Source: Hormoscilla sp. GUM202 | Lineage (GTDB): Bacteria; Cyanobacteriota; Cyanobacteriia; Cyanobacteriales; Desertifilaceae | Assembly (NCBI GenBank): GCA_005518205.2 | Contig: RFFC02000029.1 | Coordinates: forward strand, 21,683-85,682 | Direction of reading: 5' to 3' | DNA length: 64,000 nt | Shown: in pieces, positions 33,985 to 43,877 of the stretch | How positions within the stretch are numbered: position 1 is the first letter of the stretch | Layout of the letters: the number at the start of each line of letters is the position of its first letter | Notes under the pieces: generated by a model | Seen by the model: only the letters and a program-made list of their open reading frames with translations | Told to the model about the DNA's origin: nothing | Databases searched by the model: none | Made by a program: the position numbers and the translations under genes

Positions 33985-34042
33985 ATAAAAACAAGGTTGG
34001 GTTTCGTTTCCTCAACCCAACCTACGGCGAGGGGCGATCGCA

Positions 34043-34146
34043 CTACGATCGCCCCTGGCAAGCATCGGAGGCCAGGCAAACACGACTGGTGTTCATTGGC
34101 CGGGCCCTCGATCGGGTGACAATTGAGCAAGCTTTGTGCTAAAATT
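34043..34146 (+). pseudogene. Duplicated 3' end of cobW
   Basis: CTACGATCGCCCCTGGCAAG through GAGCAAGCTTTGTGCTAAA repeats 32026-32129 with about five changes (for example GGCAGGGCC to GGCCGGGCC). It brackets the toxin-antitoxin pair and the IS1 element, suggesting a tandem cobW copy was lost or that the intervening segment arrived with duplication of its target. Confidence 0.85.
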
Positions 34147-34209
34147 GCCCTTGCTACCTCTAAACAATCTACCCTAAGATTTATTTTTTGAGTCAAATAT
34201 TGGCTAATA

Positions 34210-35849
34210 ATGAATAAAATAGGAGCGATCGAGCAAGCCAACCAACTGGCTTATAGTTTTCTCAAAGATGGAGAAAGTGAGTCAGGAAGACTCACCTATG
34301 GTGAACTAGACAGACAAGCAAAGGCGATCGCCTCTCATATCCAATCTTACCAAGAAGAAAGGGCTTTGCTTTTGTATCCTTCGGGATTAGAGTTTATTAC
34401 AGCATTCTTCGGTTGTTTGTATGCTGGAGTAATTGCAGTTCCAGCGTATCCACCTAGACAAAATCAGAAATTATCTCGATTGCTTTCGATCGTGAATGAT
34501 GCCCAGTCCAAGTTGGCACTAACAACCGCATCCATATTCCCAGAAATTGAGAAACGGTGGGAAGAAGAGTTAACTCGATTGAAGTGGGTAGCTACAGATA
34601 CAATTTTCTCTAATGGTGGAGAAATTGAAGCTCGATCGGCAACATCAGAAGGTTTAGCATTTTTACAATATACTTCAGGGTCCACGGGAACACCCAAAGG
34701 CGTGATGGTGACTCACGGCAATATCATCCACAACCAGCAGATTATTCAGCAGGCTTTCGGCCATAGCGAGAAAAGTATAGGAGTAGGTTGGTTACCATTG
34801 TTCCATGACATGGGATTAATCGGTCATGTTTTACAACCCATTTATGCAGGATTTCCTAGTATTTTGATGCCTCCATTAATATTTCTCCAGAAACCAATTC
34901 GTTGGTTAAAAGCAATTTCTAAATATCGAGCAACTACTAGCGGCGGTAGTAATTTTGCTTACGATCTATGCGTTGACAAAGTCAAGTCAGAACACTTGGC
35001 AAATATCGACTTGAGCAGTTGGGATTTAGCTTACAATGGGGCAGAACCAATTCGGGAAAAAACCTTAGCGCAATTTAGTAAAAAATTTGCTCCCTGTGGG
35101 TTTAACTATAGCGCATTCTATCCTTGCTATGGAATGGCGGAAACAACTTTATTCGCTACGAGTGGGGAGAAAAATAAAAAGCCAGTTATTCAGAGAGTTA
35201 AAGCCCAAACCAGAGAACAAAATCCAGAAAGTAGGGTATTTGTAGGATGCGGTCGTCCTTACATGGACACAGAAATTACGATCGTTAATCCAGAGTCCTT
35301 AACTCAATGTCAAAATGAGGAAGTGGGGGAAATTTGGATATATGGAGAAACTGTTGCGATCGGGTACTGGAATAAGCCCAAACTGACTAAAGAAACATTT
35401 GGTGCAATTCGTGTAGAAACTGGAGAAAAGAAGTTTTTGCGAACTGGGGATTTAGGATTTATCCTGAATGGGGAACTATTTGTGACAGGTCGCCTCAAAG
35501 ATGTGATAATTATTCGGGGACAAAATCACTATCCCCAAGATATTGAAGATACAGTACAACAAAGCCATCCCGCTTTGCGTGCTAACGGAGGAGCAGTTGT
35601 TACAGTAGAACGGGACGGTCAAGAAAAATTGGTTATTATTCAGAGGAGGTGGAACGTAATTATCTCAAGCATTTAGATATTAAGGAAGTGAGGAGAAATA
35701 TAGCTTGCTCGGTCACCGCACAGCATAGCTTACCTATCTATGCCACAGTTCTCATTAAGCCTGGAAGTCTTCCGAAAACATCAAGTGGGAAAATTCAGCG
35801 TCATATCTGTCGCCAACAGTTTATTAATAACGAGTTGAAGGTAATATAA
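34210..35849 (+). pseudogene. Fatty acyl-AMP ligase (FAAL), single-base frameshift near the C-terminus
   Basis: First frame (34210-35676): FLKDGESESGRLTYGELDRQ, the P-loop-like YTSGSTGTPKGVMVTH near residue 157, WLPLFHDMGLIGHVLQP, YNGAEPIREKTL, GYWNKPKLT, FLRTGDLGFI and GRLKDVIIIRGQNHYPQDIE, all typical of FAAL. At about 35641 CAGAGGAGGTGGAACG has lost one base relative to CAG-GAG-GAG-GTG; the other frame continues EVERNYLKHLDIKEVRRNIA to KPGSLPKTSSGKIQRHICRQ, the normal end. FAALs load fatty acids onto acyl carrier proteins at the start of polyketide or lipopeptide lines. The frameshift removes the last 70 residues; a sequencing error is possible. Confidence 0.85.
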
Positions 35850-35850
35850 C

Positions 35851-36723
35851 ATGACAAATATTATGGAAAACGGATCGAGAATTGCCGTAATTGGAGGAGG
35901 AATAGCAGGGCTAACGGCTGCTTATTTACTGCAAAAAAAACATCATGTCACATTGTTTGAAAAAGAAAATTACATTGGAGGTCATGCTAAAACTGTTGTA
36001 ATTGAAGATGGGGTGGATGCTGGAACGCCTTTAGATATAGGGCTTCAAGTTTTTAACCGAAAAAGCTACCCCTGTTTTATAAAATTGTTAGGTGAAGTTC
36101 CCGATGTTAAGTATAAAACATCTAATGTGTCGTGGAGTTATTTTTCTAGATTGGATGGTTTCCATTATCAATTAAAATTCCCTCCAATCAAAAAAAGTCT
36201 TCCTCAAGATCCGATTGCAGAATCCCAACTAGAATTCAGACCACAACCCACAAGAGTAGCTCAGTTATATAAGGAGCTTTGGAAATTCAAAAAGATAGCA
36301 AACCGACAGATTGCATCCAATTCTCCTTCTCTCAAACAACCTTTAGGAGATTATCTAAAGGAAAATGATTTTTCCAAAGATTTTATAGAATGCTATGCTC
36401 TAGCTTGTGGGGCAGGGATTTGGTCCATGATATCAACAAAGGTTTTGGCATTTCCTGCTGAAGCATTTATTAGTTATTTAGAGAATCACGGTTTTTTGGA
36501 TATAAAAAACTTCAGAGAATGGCTGTATATTGAAGGGGGATCGAGAAAATACGTACAAGCTATTTTGCAAAAAATGCGCGGGAAAATAGAAACTCAAATG
36601 CCAGTGCAGAAAGTGATTCGGACAAGCAACGGTGCTGTCCCCGCTAAACTGCTAATTATTGGCAGAATGTGTTTGCCCCATCCTGTAACACCCAATATTT
36701 TAGCTCAATTAGGCAATCATTGA
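35851..36723 (+). pseudogene. FAD-dependent amine-oxidase-like protein, truncated
   Basis: 290 residues of a family usually above 400. Dinucleotide motif IAVIGGGIAGLTAAYLL (residues 10-26) and GGHAKTV, DIGLQVFN, then GAGIWSMISTKVLAFPAEAF and EGGSRKYVQAIL. From about residue 258 (after VIRTSNGAV) the sequence no longer looks like the family, marking a junction near 36635. It starts one base after the FAAL stop, as expected for one operon. Homologues cluster with lipid-modifying genes; the product is probably inactive. Confidence 0.75.
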
Positions 36724-36999
36724 GAAAATCATGTAACGCATCAAACCCTGGGCACTCGCCCACTCTGACAAGTCAGTTGTCAATTTAAACTCTGCTTGTA
36801 AATCAAATCGCACCTTTGTCGCCGTCACCTGCATTATCTGACGGAAGAAGGGATAAGTTGGCAGGGTATTCACTGTTATATCATATTCTCGCCAAATTTT
36901 CAAGCTCGACTCTCGGGCTAATCGATGATAATCTGTCAAACTGTAGCTCAGATCGCATTTCCCATAAATTCTACTGCAGAATGCCATGTTGCTTGACAC
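36709..36999 (-). other. Unrecognised fragment joined to the ParB remnant
   Basis: The frame reads YSLTDYHRLARESSLKIWRE through QGLMRYMIFSMIA. It has protein-like composition but no family I recognise, and its N-terminal codons run into the ParB fragment in another frame. Treated as a broken gene piece between two junctions. Confidence 0.3.
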
Positions 37000-37198
37000 T
37001 GGTGGTTAGTTGCTGCATCGCCTCCTCATCGAAATGTTGACGAGGTTGATATGGTGGTAATTCGATCTGGTCTAGTGGAACAGCTATGGCCGACCCATGC
37101 AGCATTTTACCGTTAGTCGCCTTATTCTCGCCAAGAGGCAAAGAATAATTGGTACCGGTAGATAACGAGGTAGAACTCTGGTGTTTCTGTGGACTCAT
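36971..37198 (-). pseudogene. ParB-like partition/nuclease domain, N-terminal fragment
   Basis: 75 residues. After a polar tail comes IAVPLDQIELPPYQPRQHFD and MQQLTTSVKQHGILQ, the first half of the ParB N-terminal domain, then a stop at the point where the family continues PLLVRP. No ParA is near. Probably a remnant of a plasmid or prophage partition gene. Confidence 0.75.
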
Positions 37199-37733
37199 TC
37201 TGTTTAATCTGCTTTTATACCTTTATACACTTATATCAGGTCTTGTTTCGCACTACTACCTATACTAGCCCATGTTAGGAAATGTTTTCATGGCTAAACC
37301 TCCCTGGTGGGAGTGGTTTTCAGCCAATTTAACAAAAATTTTCTCCCGTTGAGTTTAATTGCGATCGCCTACTTGGTATAGGAGTTAAAAGTAAAGAAAA
37401 AGGAAAGATGCTCCAGATTCACTCTTAGAACCCTAGTGTTTGTGTTTCTGTCGAATCATTCTGAACAATCATCAACCCTGATTCTGTCCCTCGCTCAGCT
37501 ACCGGTGGTAGTTACTAGGCAGGGAGTGCGCTGCTCAGTTACCCCACACGGGATTCATGAATGGGCGATCTGGCTCGGACTGGTACAAGCAAGGTAAATG
37601 ATGAACGATACATAATATCATAGCATAAATTATGGGGTATCCTGAGTTTTGGGTTATAAGTTTTCCCGATCGCTACACAAAATAAAGGGTTTCAGCCTTT
37701 TTTCTGGGATCGTTGTATATTTAGATAATTTTT
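37199..37733. other. Intergenic region, nothing recognised
   Basis: No ORF of note and no strong hairpin. AT-rich stretches around 37600-37680 could hold promoters. It ends at the left inverted repeat of the next IS. Confidence 0.5.
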
Positions 37734-39109
37734 GGGTGCATCCCAGTTTGGTAATGAGTATTTTTGCTTAGTCGAGCAACTGACGAGATGATGTTAGGCT
37801 GAGATACCAGACAAACGTTCCCCCTGAAACGATGAATAGAGAGAAGTTGGCTCAAATACAAACTTATGCCTTGGCCATGGCCGCCTTGTTGTACGAGGAG
37901 GCTCAAGCGACTGTTCCAGAGGAATTGAAAACGCTCTCAGGGATAGAAGGCACCATCCGCAGGCAGTGGCTTCAATACGTCGGTCCAGAGATTGCCCTTT
38001 TTTTATCCAAAGTAGCAGTGGTACCACTGCCGGACGAGCCAGAGCTTTAAATAGCATTGTGGGCAAGATTTCAATCACCTCCAAACAAGCGGCCTATTTT
38101 GAGGTAAAGCCCTATAGCCAGTGGAGCCCCTATCTGGAGAAATGTTGCTTATTGCTAAGTGCAAACTCTTCCTATGAGCACGCCTCGGAAGATCTTAAGG
38201 TGCTCACGGGGATTAGCGTCTCCCGGGGAACTCAGCAACGGCTGGTGCAGCGCCATGATTTTGAGTTCCCGACGGTCTCCGAGGCCATTGAAGAAATCAG
38301 GCATTCACAAGAGAAAGAGTCTGGCCCAGAGCAAGAGTGGCCGACGGTCTCCGAGGCCATTGAAGAAATCAGCATCGACCAGGACAAAGAGCGCACTCCT
38401 TCCTTTGAGTTGACTCATTTGCCAGAATCCCTTGCCAATCTCGGTAGAACACCCAAGGCTAGATATACTTCCGATATTGCGCTTACGGACTCCCCTTGGT
38501 CAACCCTGTGAGTGGCGCGATTACAAGGCTGTCAATCTGCATGACCAGGGGGTAGCGGCCTTTTTTCGAGACAATGCAGGACTGGTCAAATGGGTAAATC
38601 AGCAGCCCTTGGCGAATCCGCTTGTGTGTCTCGGGGATGGCCATGATGGCATCTGGAACCTGTTTGTCGAGATTGGTCCGACCATCTTTCGTCAAGAAAT
38701 CCTCGATTGGTATCACTTAATGGAAAATCTGGAAAAAATCGGCGGGTCCGGCCAGCGACTGGCACGAGTGAAAGCCCTTTTCTGGTCTGGCAAGGTGCCA
38801 GAGGCCCTCAAGGAATTTGACGACTGGGACCATCCACGGGTGGACAATTTTAGGGCCTATGTTACTAAGCATCGCCATCGCATTGTGAACTATAGCTATT
38901 ATCAAGCCGAGGGGATTTCCATTGGTTCGGGAGAGGTGGAATCAACGGTACACAGAAGGCGGCACGGCTAAAGCTTTCAGGATCGCAATGGAAAGCCGTC
39001 AATGTTCCCCAGGTTCTGCTGCATCGCTGCGCTTATCTTAATGGAGTATTCTCAAGGTGACAGTTGCGCAATGAAGTATTTTTACTCATTGCCAAACTGG
39101 GATGCACCC
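37734..39109 (+). mobile_element. ISKra4-like element, degenerate
   Basis: 1376 bp with 27-bp inverted repeats GGGTGCATCCCAGTTTGGTA (left) and GGGTGCATCCCAGTTTGGCA (right, inverted). Perfect 8-bp target duplication TAATTTTT at 37726-37733 and 39110-39117. The transposase gene is broken in several frames. Confidence 0.9.
37832..39059 (+). pseudogene. ISKra4-like transposase, frameshifted
   Basis: Three frames carry consecutive parts: MNREKLAQIQTYALAMAALL (37832), then SYEHASEDLKVLTGISVSRG (in 37966-38511), then CLGDGHDGIWNLFVEIG, ILDWYHLMENLEKIGG and SIGSGEVEST (38432-38971). A PTVSEAIEEI unit is duplicated at 38270 and 38341. At least two frameshifts; the remaining codons run to about 39059. 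Confidence 0.8.
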
Positions 39110-39141
39110 TAATTTTTATCTATACTCAGGAGAGCAAAATT

Positions 39142-39549
39142 ATGGATTATCACGTTATTTACGATGGCAATTGTAATCTCTGCGTCACCCTGGTGCAGCT
39201 TCTGGAAAAGTTGGATCGGGGTCAACTGTTTGATTACATCCCCATGCAGGATGAAGATACTCTCAAGCAGTTCAATGTCACGCAGAATGATTGTCAAATG
39301 GGAATGATATTAATAGATGCGAAAATGCCCGCACGACGCTGGCAAGGTAGCGATGCAGCAGAAGAGATAGGATATATATTACCATTAGGAGAAGTTTTTG
39401 TCAAGGCATATCGCGCCCTGCCGGGGATGAAATGGACGGGCGATCGCCTCTACGCCCAAGTCCGGGACAACCGTTACGCCTTATTCGGCAAGCGGGAAAG
39501 CACCTATAAATCCCCTTACCCCGTGGGTTGCAATGCTGTAAGCAAATAA
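39142..39549 (+). CDS. DCC-family thiol-disulfide oxidoreductase-like protein (DUF393)
   Basis: 135 residues from ATG 39142 (GGAGAGC upstream). A longer frame from 39064 starts inside the IS inverted repeat and is rejected. The family motif DGNCNLC (residues 8-14) is the DxxCxxC site; further motifs are GSDAAEEIGYILP and the aromatic C-terminal part (YALFGKRES). Likely a small redox protein; partner unknown. The IS lies immediately upstream and may have replaced its promoter. Confidence 0.85.
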   Translation: MDYHVIYDGNCNLCVTLVQLLEKLDRGQLFDYIPMQDEDTLKQFNVTQNDCQMGMILIDAKMPARRWQGSDAAEEIGYILPLGEVFVKAYRALPGMKWTGDRLYAQVRDNRYALFGKRESTYKSPYPVGCNAVSK

Positions 39550-39609
39550 CGAGACGATTTTTCTGTTGCCGCATTAAAATCGAAACAGGAAGTAAAATAT
39601 TGTCAACCA

Positions 39610-40029
39610 ATGGCTACACCCTGTCACATCATTGTCGAAGGCAATCCCGCGATCTTATACGCTAGCAGAAACGGCACCCCTGCCAAGGTTCTGCCCCGAC
39701 TTAACAGATTTCTAGAGATATTTGCCGAAGAACGAGAAACCGCTGGTGAATACTGCGATACACCGGAGTGCTTGCTAGCTCAAGTTGTCGTCCGCTTTGG
39801 CTTTGAAATATGTGAGGACGATTTCTCCAACTTGCGCGTAGGCATCCAATACCATCGGGATGTAGAGTACCTATACTCGATCGCCTCAGATTACACTATC
39901 ACCGTTTGGCAGCCAGAAGCCCAATATCGCCAAAATCCGAGTCAGGGACTACAGGCTTGCCGTCAGGTGGCCAGTGAAGTTATGGCCGAGAACGCCAAGG
40001 TTACCGGGTTAAGAGCGTCAGATCGTTGA
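39610..40029 (+). CDS. Hypothetical protein
   Basis: 139 residues, MATPCHIIVEGNPAILYASR..., with CDTPECLLAQVVVRFGFEIC and EDDFSNLRVGIQYHRDVEYL. Looks like a compact alpha/beta protein; no membrane or signal segment. It follows the DCC gene by 60 bp on the same strand and precedes the prohibitin gene. I do not recognise the family. Confidence 0.65.
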   Translation: MATPCHIIVEGNPAILYASRNGTPAKVLPRLNRFLEIFAEERETAGEYCDTPECLLAQVVVRFGFEICEDDFSNLRVGIQYHRDVEYLYSIASDYTITVWQPEAQYRQNPSQGLQACRQVASEVMAENAKVTGLRASDR

Positions 40030-40146
40030 TATCTCGTTAAAGATGAAGCAGAAACCCGGTTTCTTCTGCTCGATCGATTAGGGTAGGTTGCTAATGTCTC
40101 TCTACAGCGACGGACAGCAAAAGTAAACAATTGAGGGCAACAGAAC

Positions 40147-40989
40147 ATGAGATCCAGAAATATTTCTTATGACAATTCTAAAACTATTCTCTCCATTGGC
40201 GGGGCGGTAGTGGGAGGACTCTTCATCTTGATATTGGCCACGGCCCTGAAGCCTTTTGCGATCGTTAATGCAGGCACAAGGGGTGTAGTGATGAAGTTCG
40301 GCAAAGTTCAGGATGTTATCTTGGATGAAGGTATCCACCCAATTATGCCAATAGTAACTACTATCAAAAGCCTCAGCGTGCGAGTGCAAAAGAACGACAT
40401 TCCGGCAGCAGCGGCTTCCAAAGACCTGCAAGATGTCAAAATCAATGTAGCACTCAACTGGAGTATTGACCCCACGCGGGTGAATGAAGTTTTCCAGCAG
40501 ATCGGAGATGAACAACAAATCGTACTGCGAATTATCAATCCGGCAGTAGCTGAAGTGGTGAAAGCCGCTACTGCTAAAAAGAATGCCGAGGAAATTATCA
40601 CCAAGCGGACGGAATTGAAACAAGAAATTGACAATCAAATCAAAGAACGCCTCGCTCCTTATGGGTTGCTAGTCCAGGATATCTCCTTAGTTGATGTCAC
40701 CTTTTCCCCGGAATTTGCTAAGGCGATTGAAGCCAAGCAAATTGCCGAACAAGAAGCGAAACGCGCTGAATTTATCGCTCAGAAAGCTACACAGGAAGCT
40801 CAGGCAGAAATCAATCGGGCTAAAGGCCAAGCTGAAGCCCAGAGATTGGTCAGGCAAACTATTACCCCAGAACTGCTGCAAAAGCAAGCTATTGAAAAGT
40901 GGGATGGCAGGTTTCCCACAGTGATGACTGGAAATGGAACTTTGCCCTTTATTAATGTTACTCCGCCAGCTCGATCTGGCAAAAAGTAG
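40147..40989 (+). CDS. Prohibitin/SPFH (Band 7) family membrane protein
   Basis: 280 residues. One N-terminal membrane span (ILSIGGAVVGGLFILILATA, about 14-33), then the SPFH domain (FAIVNAGTRGVVMKFGKVQD, LDEGIHPIMPIVTTI) and a long Ala/Glu/Lys coiled coil (EAKRAEFIAQKATQEAQAEI). Such proteins form ring-like membrane assemblies that organise lipids and proteases. An AGAAACCCGG-type repeat lies upstream at about 40050. Confidence 0.92.
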   Translation: MRSRNISYDNSKTILSIGGAVVGGLFILILATALKPFAIVNAGTRGVVMKFGKVQDVILDEGIHPIMPIVTTIKSLSVRVQKNDIPAAAASKDLQDVKINVALNWSIDPTRVNEVFQQIGDEQQIVLRIINPAVAEVVKAATAKKNAEEIITKRTELKQEIDNQIKERLAPYGLLVQDISLVDVTFSPEFAKAIEAKQIAEQEAKRAEFIAQKATQEAQAEINRAKGQAEAQRLVRQTITPELLQKQAIEKWDGRFPTVMTGNGTLPFINVTPPARSGKK

Positions 40990-41043
40990 AGTTGTGGTCA
41001 GTTAAACTACAACTGACCACAACTGACAACGAACAACTGACAA

Positions 41044-42535
41044 TTATTGGGGTTGCTGTAAACAAGTTTGGAGGGTAAAGGCCAGTTGTTGGACGTGGGG
41101 CGATCGTAACAAGGTCATGTGACTCCCTGGCAGGAGATGGACTTGTACTGCTTGGCTAGAGAATTGCTGCCAGCCCCAGGTTGGCTCTTTCAAGAGCTTG
41201 TCAAGGGAGCGATTATCGGTTCGCAACAGGGTTATTTGTCCATCATAGTAGCTTGGGGTATAGTGCCATAAGGCTTGAGTGTTAGCCTGACATACGGCAG
41301 CTAAATGAAGACTCGATCCGATTAAAGAGGAAAGTCGATTCATCCATGTGGCGAGCAATGCCGGAAACTTGGGTCTGTGGTCGGGTGTAGCGATCGTGCT
41401 GTGGTCGGGTTGTAACTGCAGTCGCACATAACCAGCAACATAGGGCCAAATATCGGGTAAAAATTGCCCGAAGATAAATGGAAGGTCTGCGATCGCAGTT
41501 GCTGTCACTGGTGTATCGATCAACACGAGCCGATCGACTGTTTCACCCTCTTGTTGCAATTGCCAAGCCATTTCCAAAGCGATGGGACTACCCATCGACC
41601 ATCCCCCCATCCGGTAAGGGCCTCGAGGTTGCACGGTTTTAATGGCAGCAATGTATGCAGCGGCCATGTCCCCAATGCTTGTCTGGGGCATCTGGCCAGG
41701 ATTCAGACCCAGGGATTGCAATCCGTAAAAGGGCTGATTGTGGCCCAAAATCAGAGCCAGTTCAACATAGGGGAAAACCACGCCAGCGAAGGGGTGAACG
41801 CAGAAAAAAGGAAGCCTATCTCCCTCTGTTTGGAGAGGCACCAAACAGTCCGAGACAGTTGGGGCAGCTTCTCTGACAGGATTGACAGTGGAGTTACTCT
41901 CATGAGGAGCGGTTTCAATCTTAGAGCGCTCACTTAAATGTTGGGCTAGTTCCTGTATAGTTGGGAAAGTAAACAGCTCATGTATTGACAGTTCTAGCTT
42001 CATTATGTCTTGCAATTTGCTCTCAGCTCGAACAAGGGCTATCTCTGACTTATTCTGTTTCATTTGCTCTGGGTCCCAAATATCACGCACCGCTAGTTCC
42101 ACGAACTTACCTTGAGGGCTCAGGACTGAGAGACTTTTGCTGATAAATTCCCCTGATGTCAGAGAGTTTAGTACGATATTTACCCCTTTTCCTTGAGTGC
42201 TTTCCATTATTTGGTCCGCAAACTCTACCGTGCGGGAGTTCATTACATGCTGGACTCCCATCTGTCGTAGCGTTTCCCACTTGGGTGGACTAGCAGTGGC
42301 AAATACTTCCGCCCCTGCGTTCTGGGCAATTTGCACTGCCGCCATCCCCGTTCCTCCCGCTGCTGCATGGATTAAAACCCGATCGCCTGCTGAAATCTCA
42401 GCTAAATGATGCAAAGCATAATATGCTGTTAAAAAATTACCTGGAATGGATGCCGCTTCTGCAAAGCTCATCTTTTCTGGTTTGAGCGCGACTAAGCTCG
42501 CCTTAACGGTGATGTATTGACTAAAGCTTCCCAGA
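41044..42535 (-). pseudogene. Polyketide synthase remnant: enoyl reductase joined to ACP end and thioesterase
   Basis: The ORF from ATG 42471 gives 475 residues, but enoyl-reductase similarity continues upstream to about 42535 (FSQYITVKASLVALKPEKMS). The ER has HAAAGGTGMAAVQIAQNAGA and LNSLTSGEFI; at RDIWDPEQMKQNKSEIALVR it jumps to the last third of an acyl carrier protein (LELSIHELFTFPTIQELAQH), so the KR and the phosphopantetheine Ser are missing. Then a complete type I thioesterase: FFCVHPFAG, GGWSMGSPIALEMA (catalytic Ser), and SHMTLLRSPHV. In-frame internal deletion plus loss of the 5' modules; probably not functional, though a stand-alone thioesterase could survive. Confidence 0.8.
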
Positions 42536-43367
42536 AACCCCAGCTTCTCCGTTCTGCTTCTTGCAAAAAACGCCAGGCTACGGCAGGATGAATGTGGGTG
42601 AATTGTTGCCCAGATGCCTGACGCAGGGCACAGGTTAAGGCCGGGATTAATTCGGCAGCTCTGTGGCAGTCAAAGCTGGTAAAATTATGGGGCCGATCGC
42701 TCGTCAGTCCTACCAATTCTAGCATTTGATGACTCTGAATGCCCTGCTCAACTGCTAACATGTCTAGGGGAATCAGCAATAAAGAGCGCACTCCCAGATA
42801 TAGGAGCGATCGCTCGCAATCGGTTTGACAATCCTGGCTCAAATCTGGTATATTAGATACTCGCGCCGCTTTGGCCGCCCCGAAAAAGTGAGAAGCTTGC
42901 AGACACTCGAGGTTATAAATGCTGCGGTTTAAGCTGTGGTAATCCGTGCCGCTCGCGCAGCGTGGCGCCAGCCATTCGCGCAGCGTGGCGCAGCCATAGG
43001 ACAGTTGGGCCTGGCTACTCTCGGCTCTGATAATCAGCATGTTACTGGCTCGAAACAGCGATCGCAACTGTTGGTTAATCTGCTGAAATTTTTGGGGATT
43101 TACTGAATCTTCCTCATCCTGGGTCATCTCTAGATCCTGCCCCTTTTGTTCGACCTGTTGTTTTCTGACTTGATGCCAAATGTGACGCCGATACAGTTGT
43201 TGGAATAGAGATTGGTCCTTTTCATCGAACAGATCCAACAACTGGGACTCTACTACCGATCTACCAACCAGATGGCAGAAGGCGTCGTTAGCGGAGGTAA
43301 TGGTAAAGGTATCGGGGGATATCGCTGGGCAGGAGTGGACAGCCGCGTCGATCGCCACGAGTGCCAC
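42520..43367 (-). pseudogene. GAF-type sensor protein fragment, C-terminus replaced by PKS sequence
   Basis: From MALVAIDAAVHSCPAIS: PAS-like start (ANDAFCHLVGRSVVE), a GAF-like core (SLFRASNMLIIRAESSQ ... SLLYLGVRSLLLIPLDML, LVGLTSDRPHNF) and IHPAVAWRFLQEAERRSWGF. Family members continue LPPEPIVF at this point; here the reading enters the ER region of the PKS in another frame (WEALVNTSPLRRA). The junction is near 42520-42535. Residues CATLREWLAPRCASG come from two copies of a GC-rich palindrome (42951-42997) inserted in frame. Upstream frame changes suggest the N-terminus is also damaged. Confidence 0.7.
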
Positions 43368-43668
43368 AATGCCTTTCCATTGCGTGAGGGCAGTGCTACC
43401 AGGGCCACAGCTTCCTTTGAGGAACTGGCGTTGTCAGTAACCTGGGCAGCGATCGTCCGCTGGCTATTCTCCAGATTGGATATGGATTTTGCACTACACA
43501 TAGCTCTACGGGATATTATTAGCTTCAGCACCCGACCTTCCCCCCAGTCTCTGGGTGTGGGGTGTGACCCCATAAGTATAGCTCATGCCATAGATGGGAG
43601 TCGCCATCGGCATCGATTAACATTTTTTCCGGATTTACCACCATCTGCTGGTATTACGGAACAATTAG

Positions 43669-43851
43669 GTGCGCATCTATTTGCGTCGCCGCCCGATCGC
43701 GCAGCGTGGCGCAGCCATACCCGTTCCCAGGCGGAGCCGTGGGAACGAGGGGTCCGGCTACTAGAACTTAGCCCACGCGGAGGGCCCCCTCCTCGCAGCG
43801 GAATGGGCCCTCCGCGTGCAGGGGCTAGATTACAAAACACCAGATGCTCCC
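43669..43851. repeat. Interspersed repeat family A, copy 3
   Basis: Ends GGTGCGCATC and, inverted, GGGAGCATCT. Inside: a nested GC-rich palindrome GATCGCGCAGCGTGGCGCAG (43695-43715), hairpin CCGTTCCCAGGCGGAGCCGT, then GAGGGGTCCGGCTACTAGAA, a second hairpin with GAGGGCCC/GGGCCCTC, and GGGGCTAGATTACAAAACAC. Confidence 0.75.
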
Positions 43852-43877
43852 AACAATTAAACCCAAGCCTTCAGTCT

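Noticed and set aside
43212..43877. Upstream extension of the TPR gene
   Set aside because: It crosses the opposite-strand GAF-like gene and a family A repeat; the ATG at 43878 starts a signal-like sequence.
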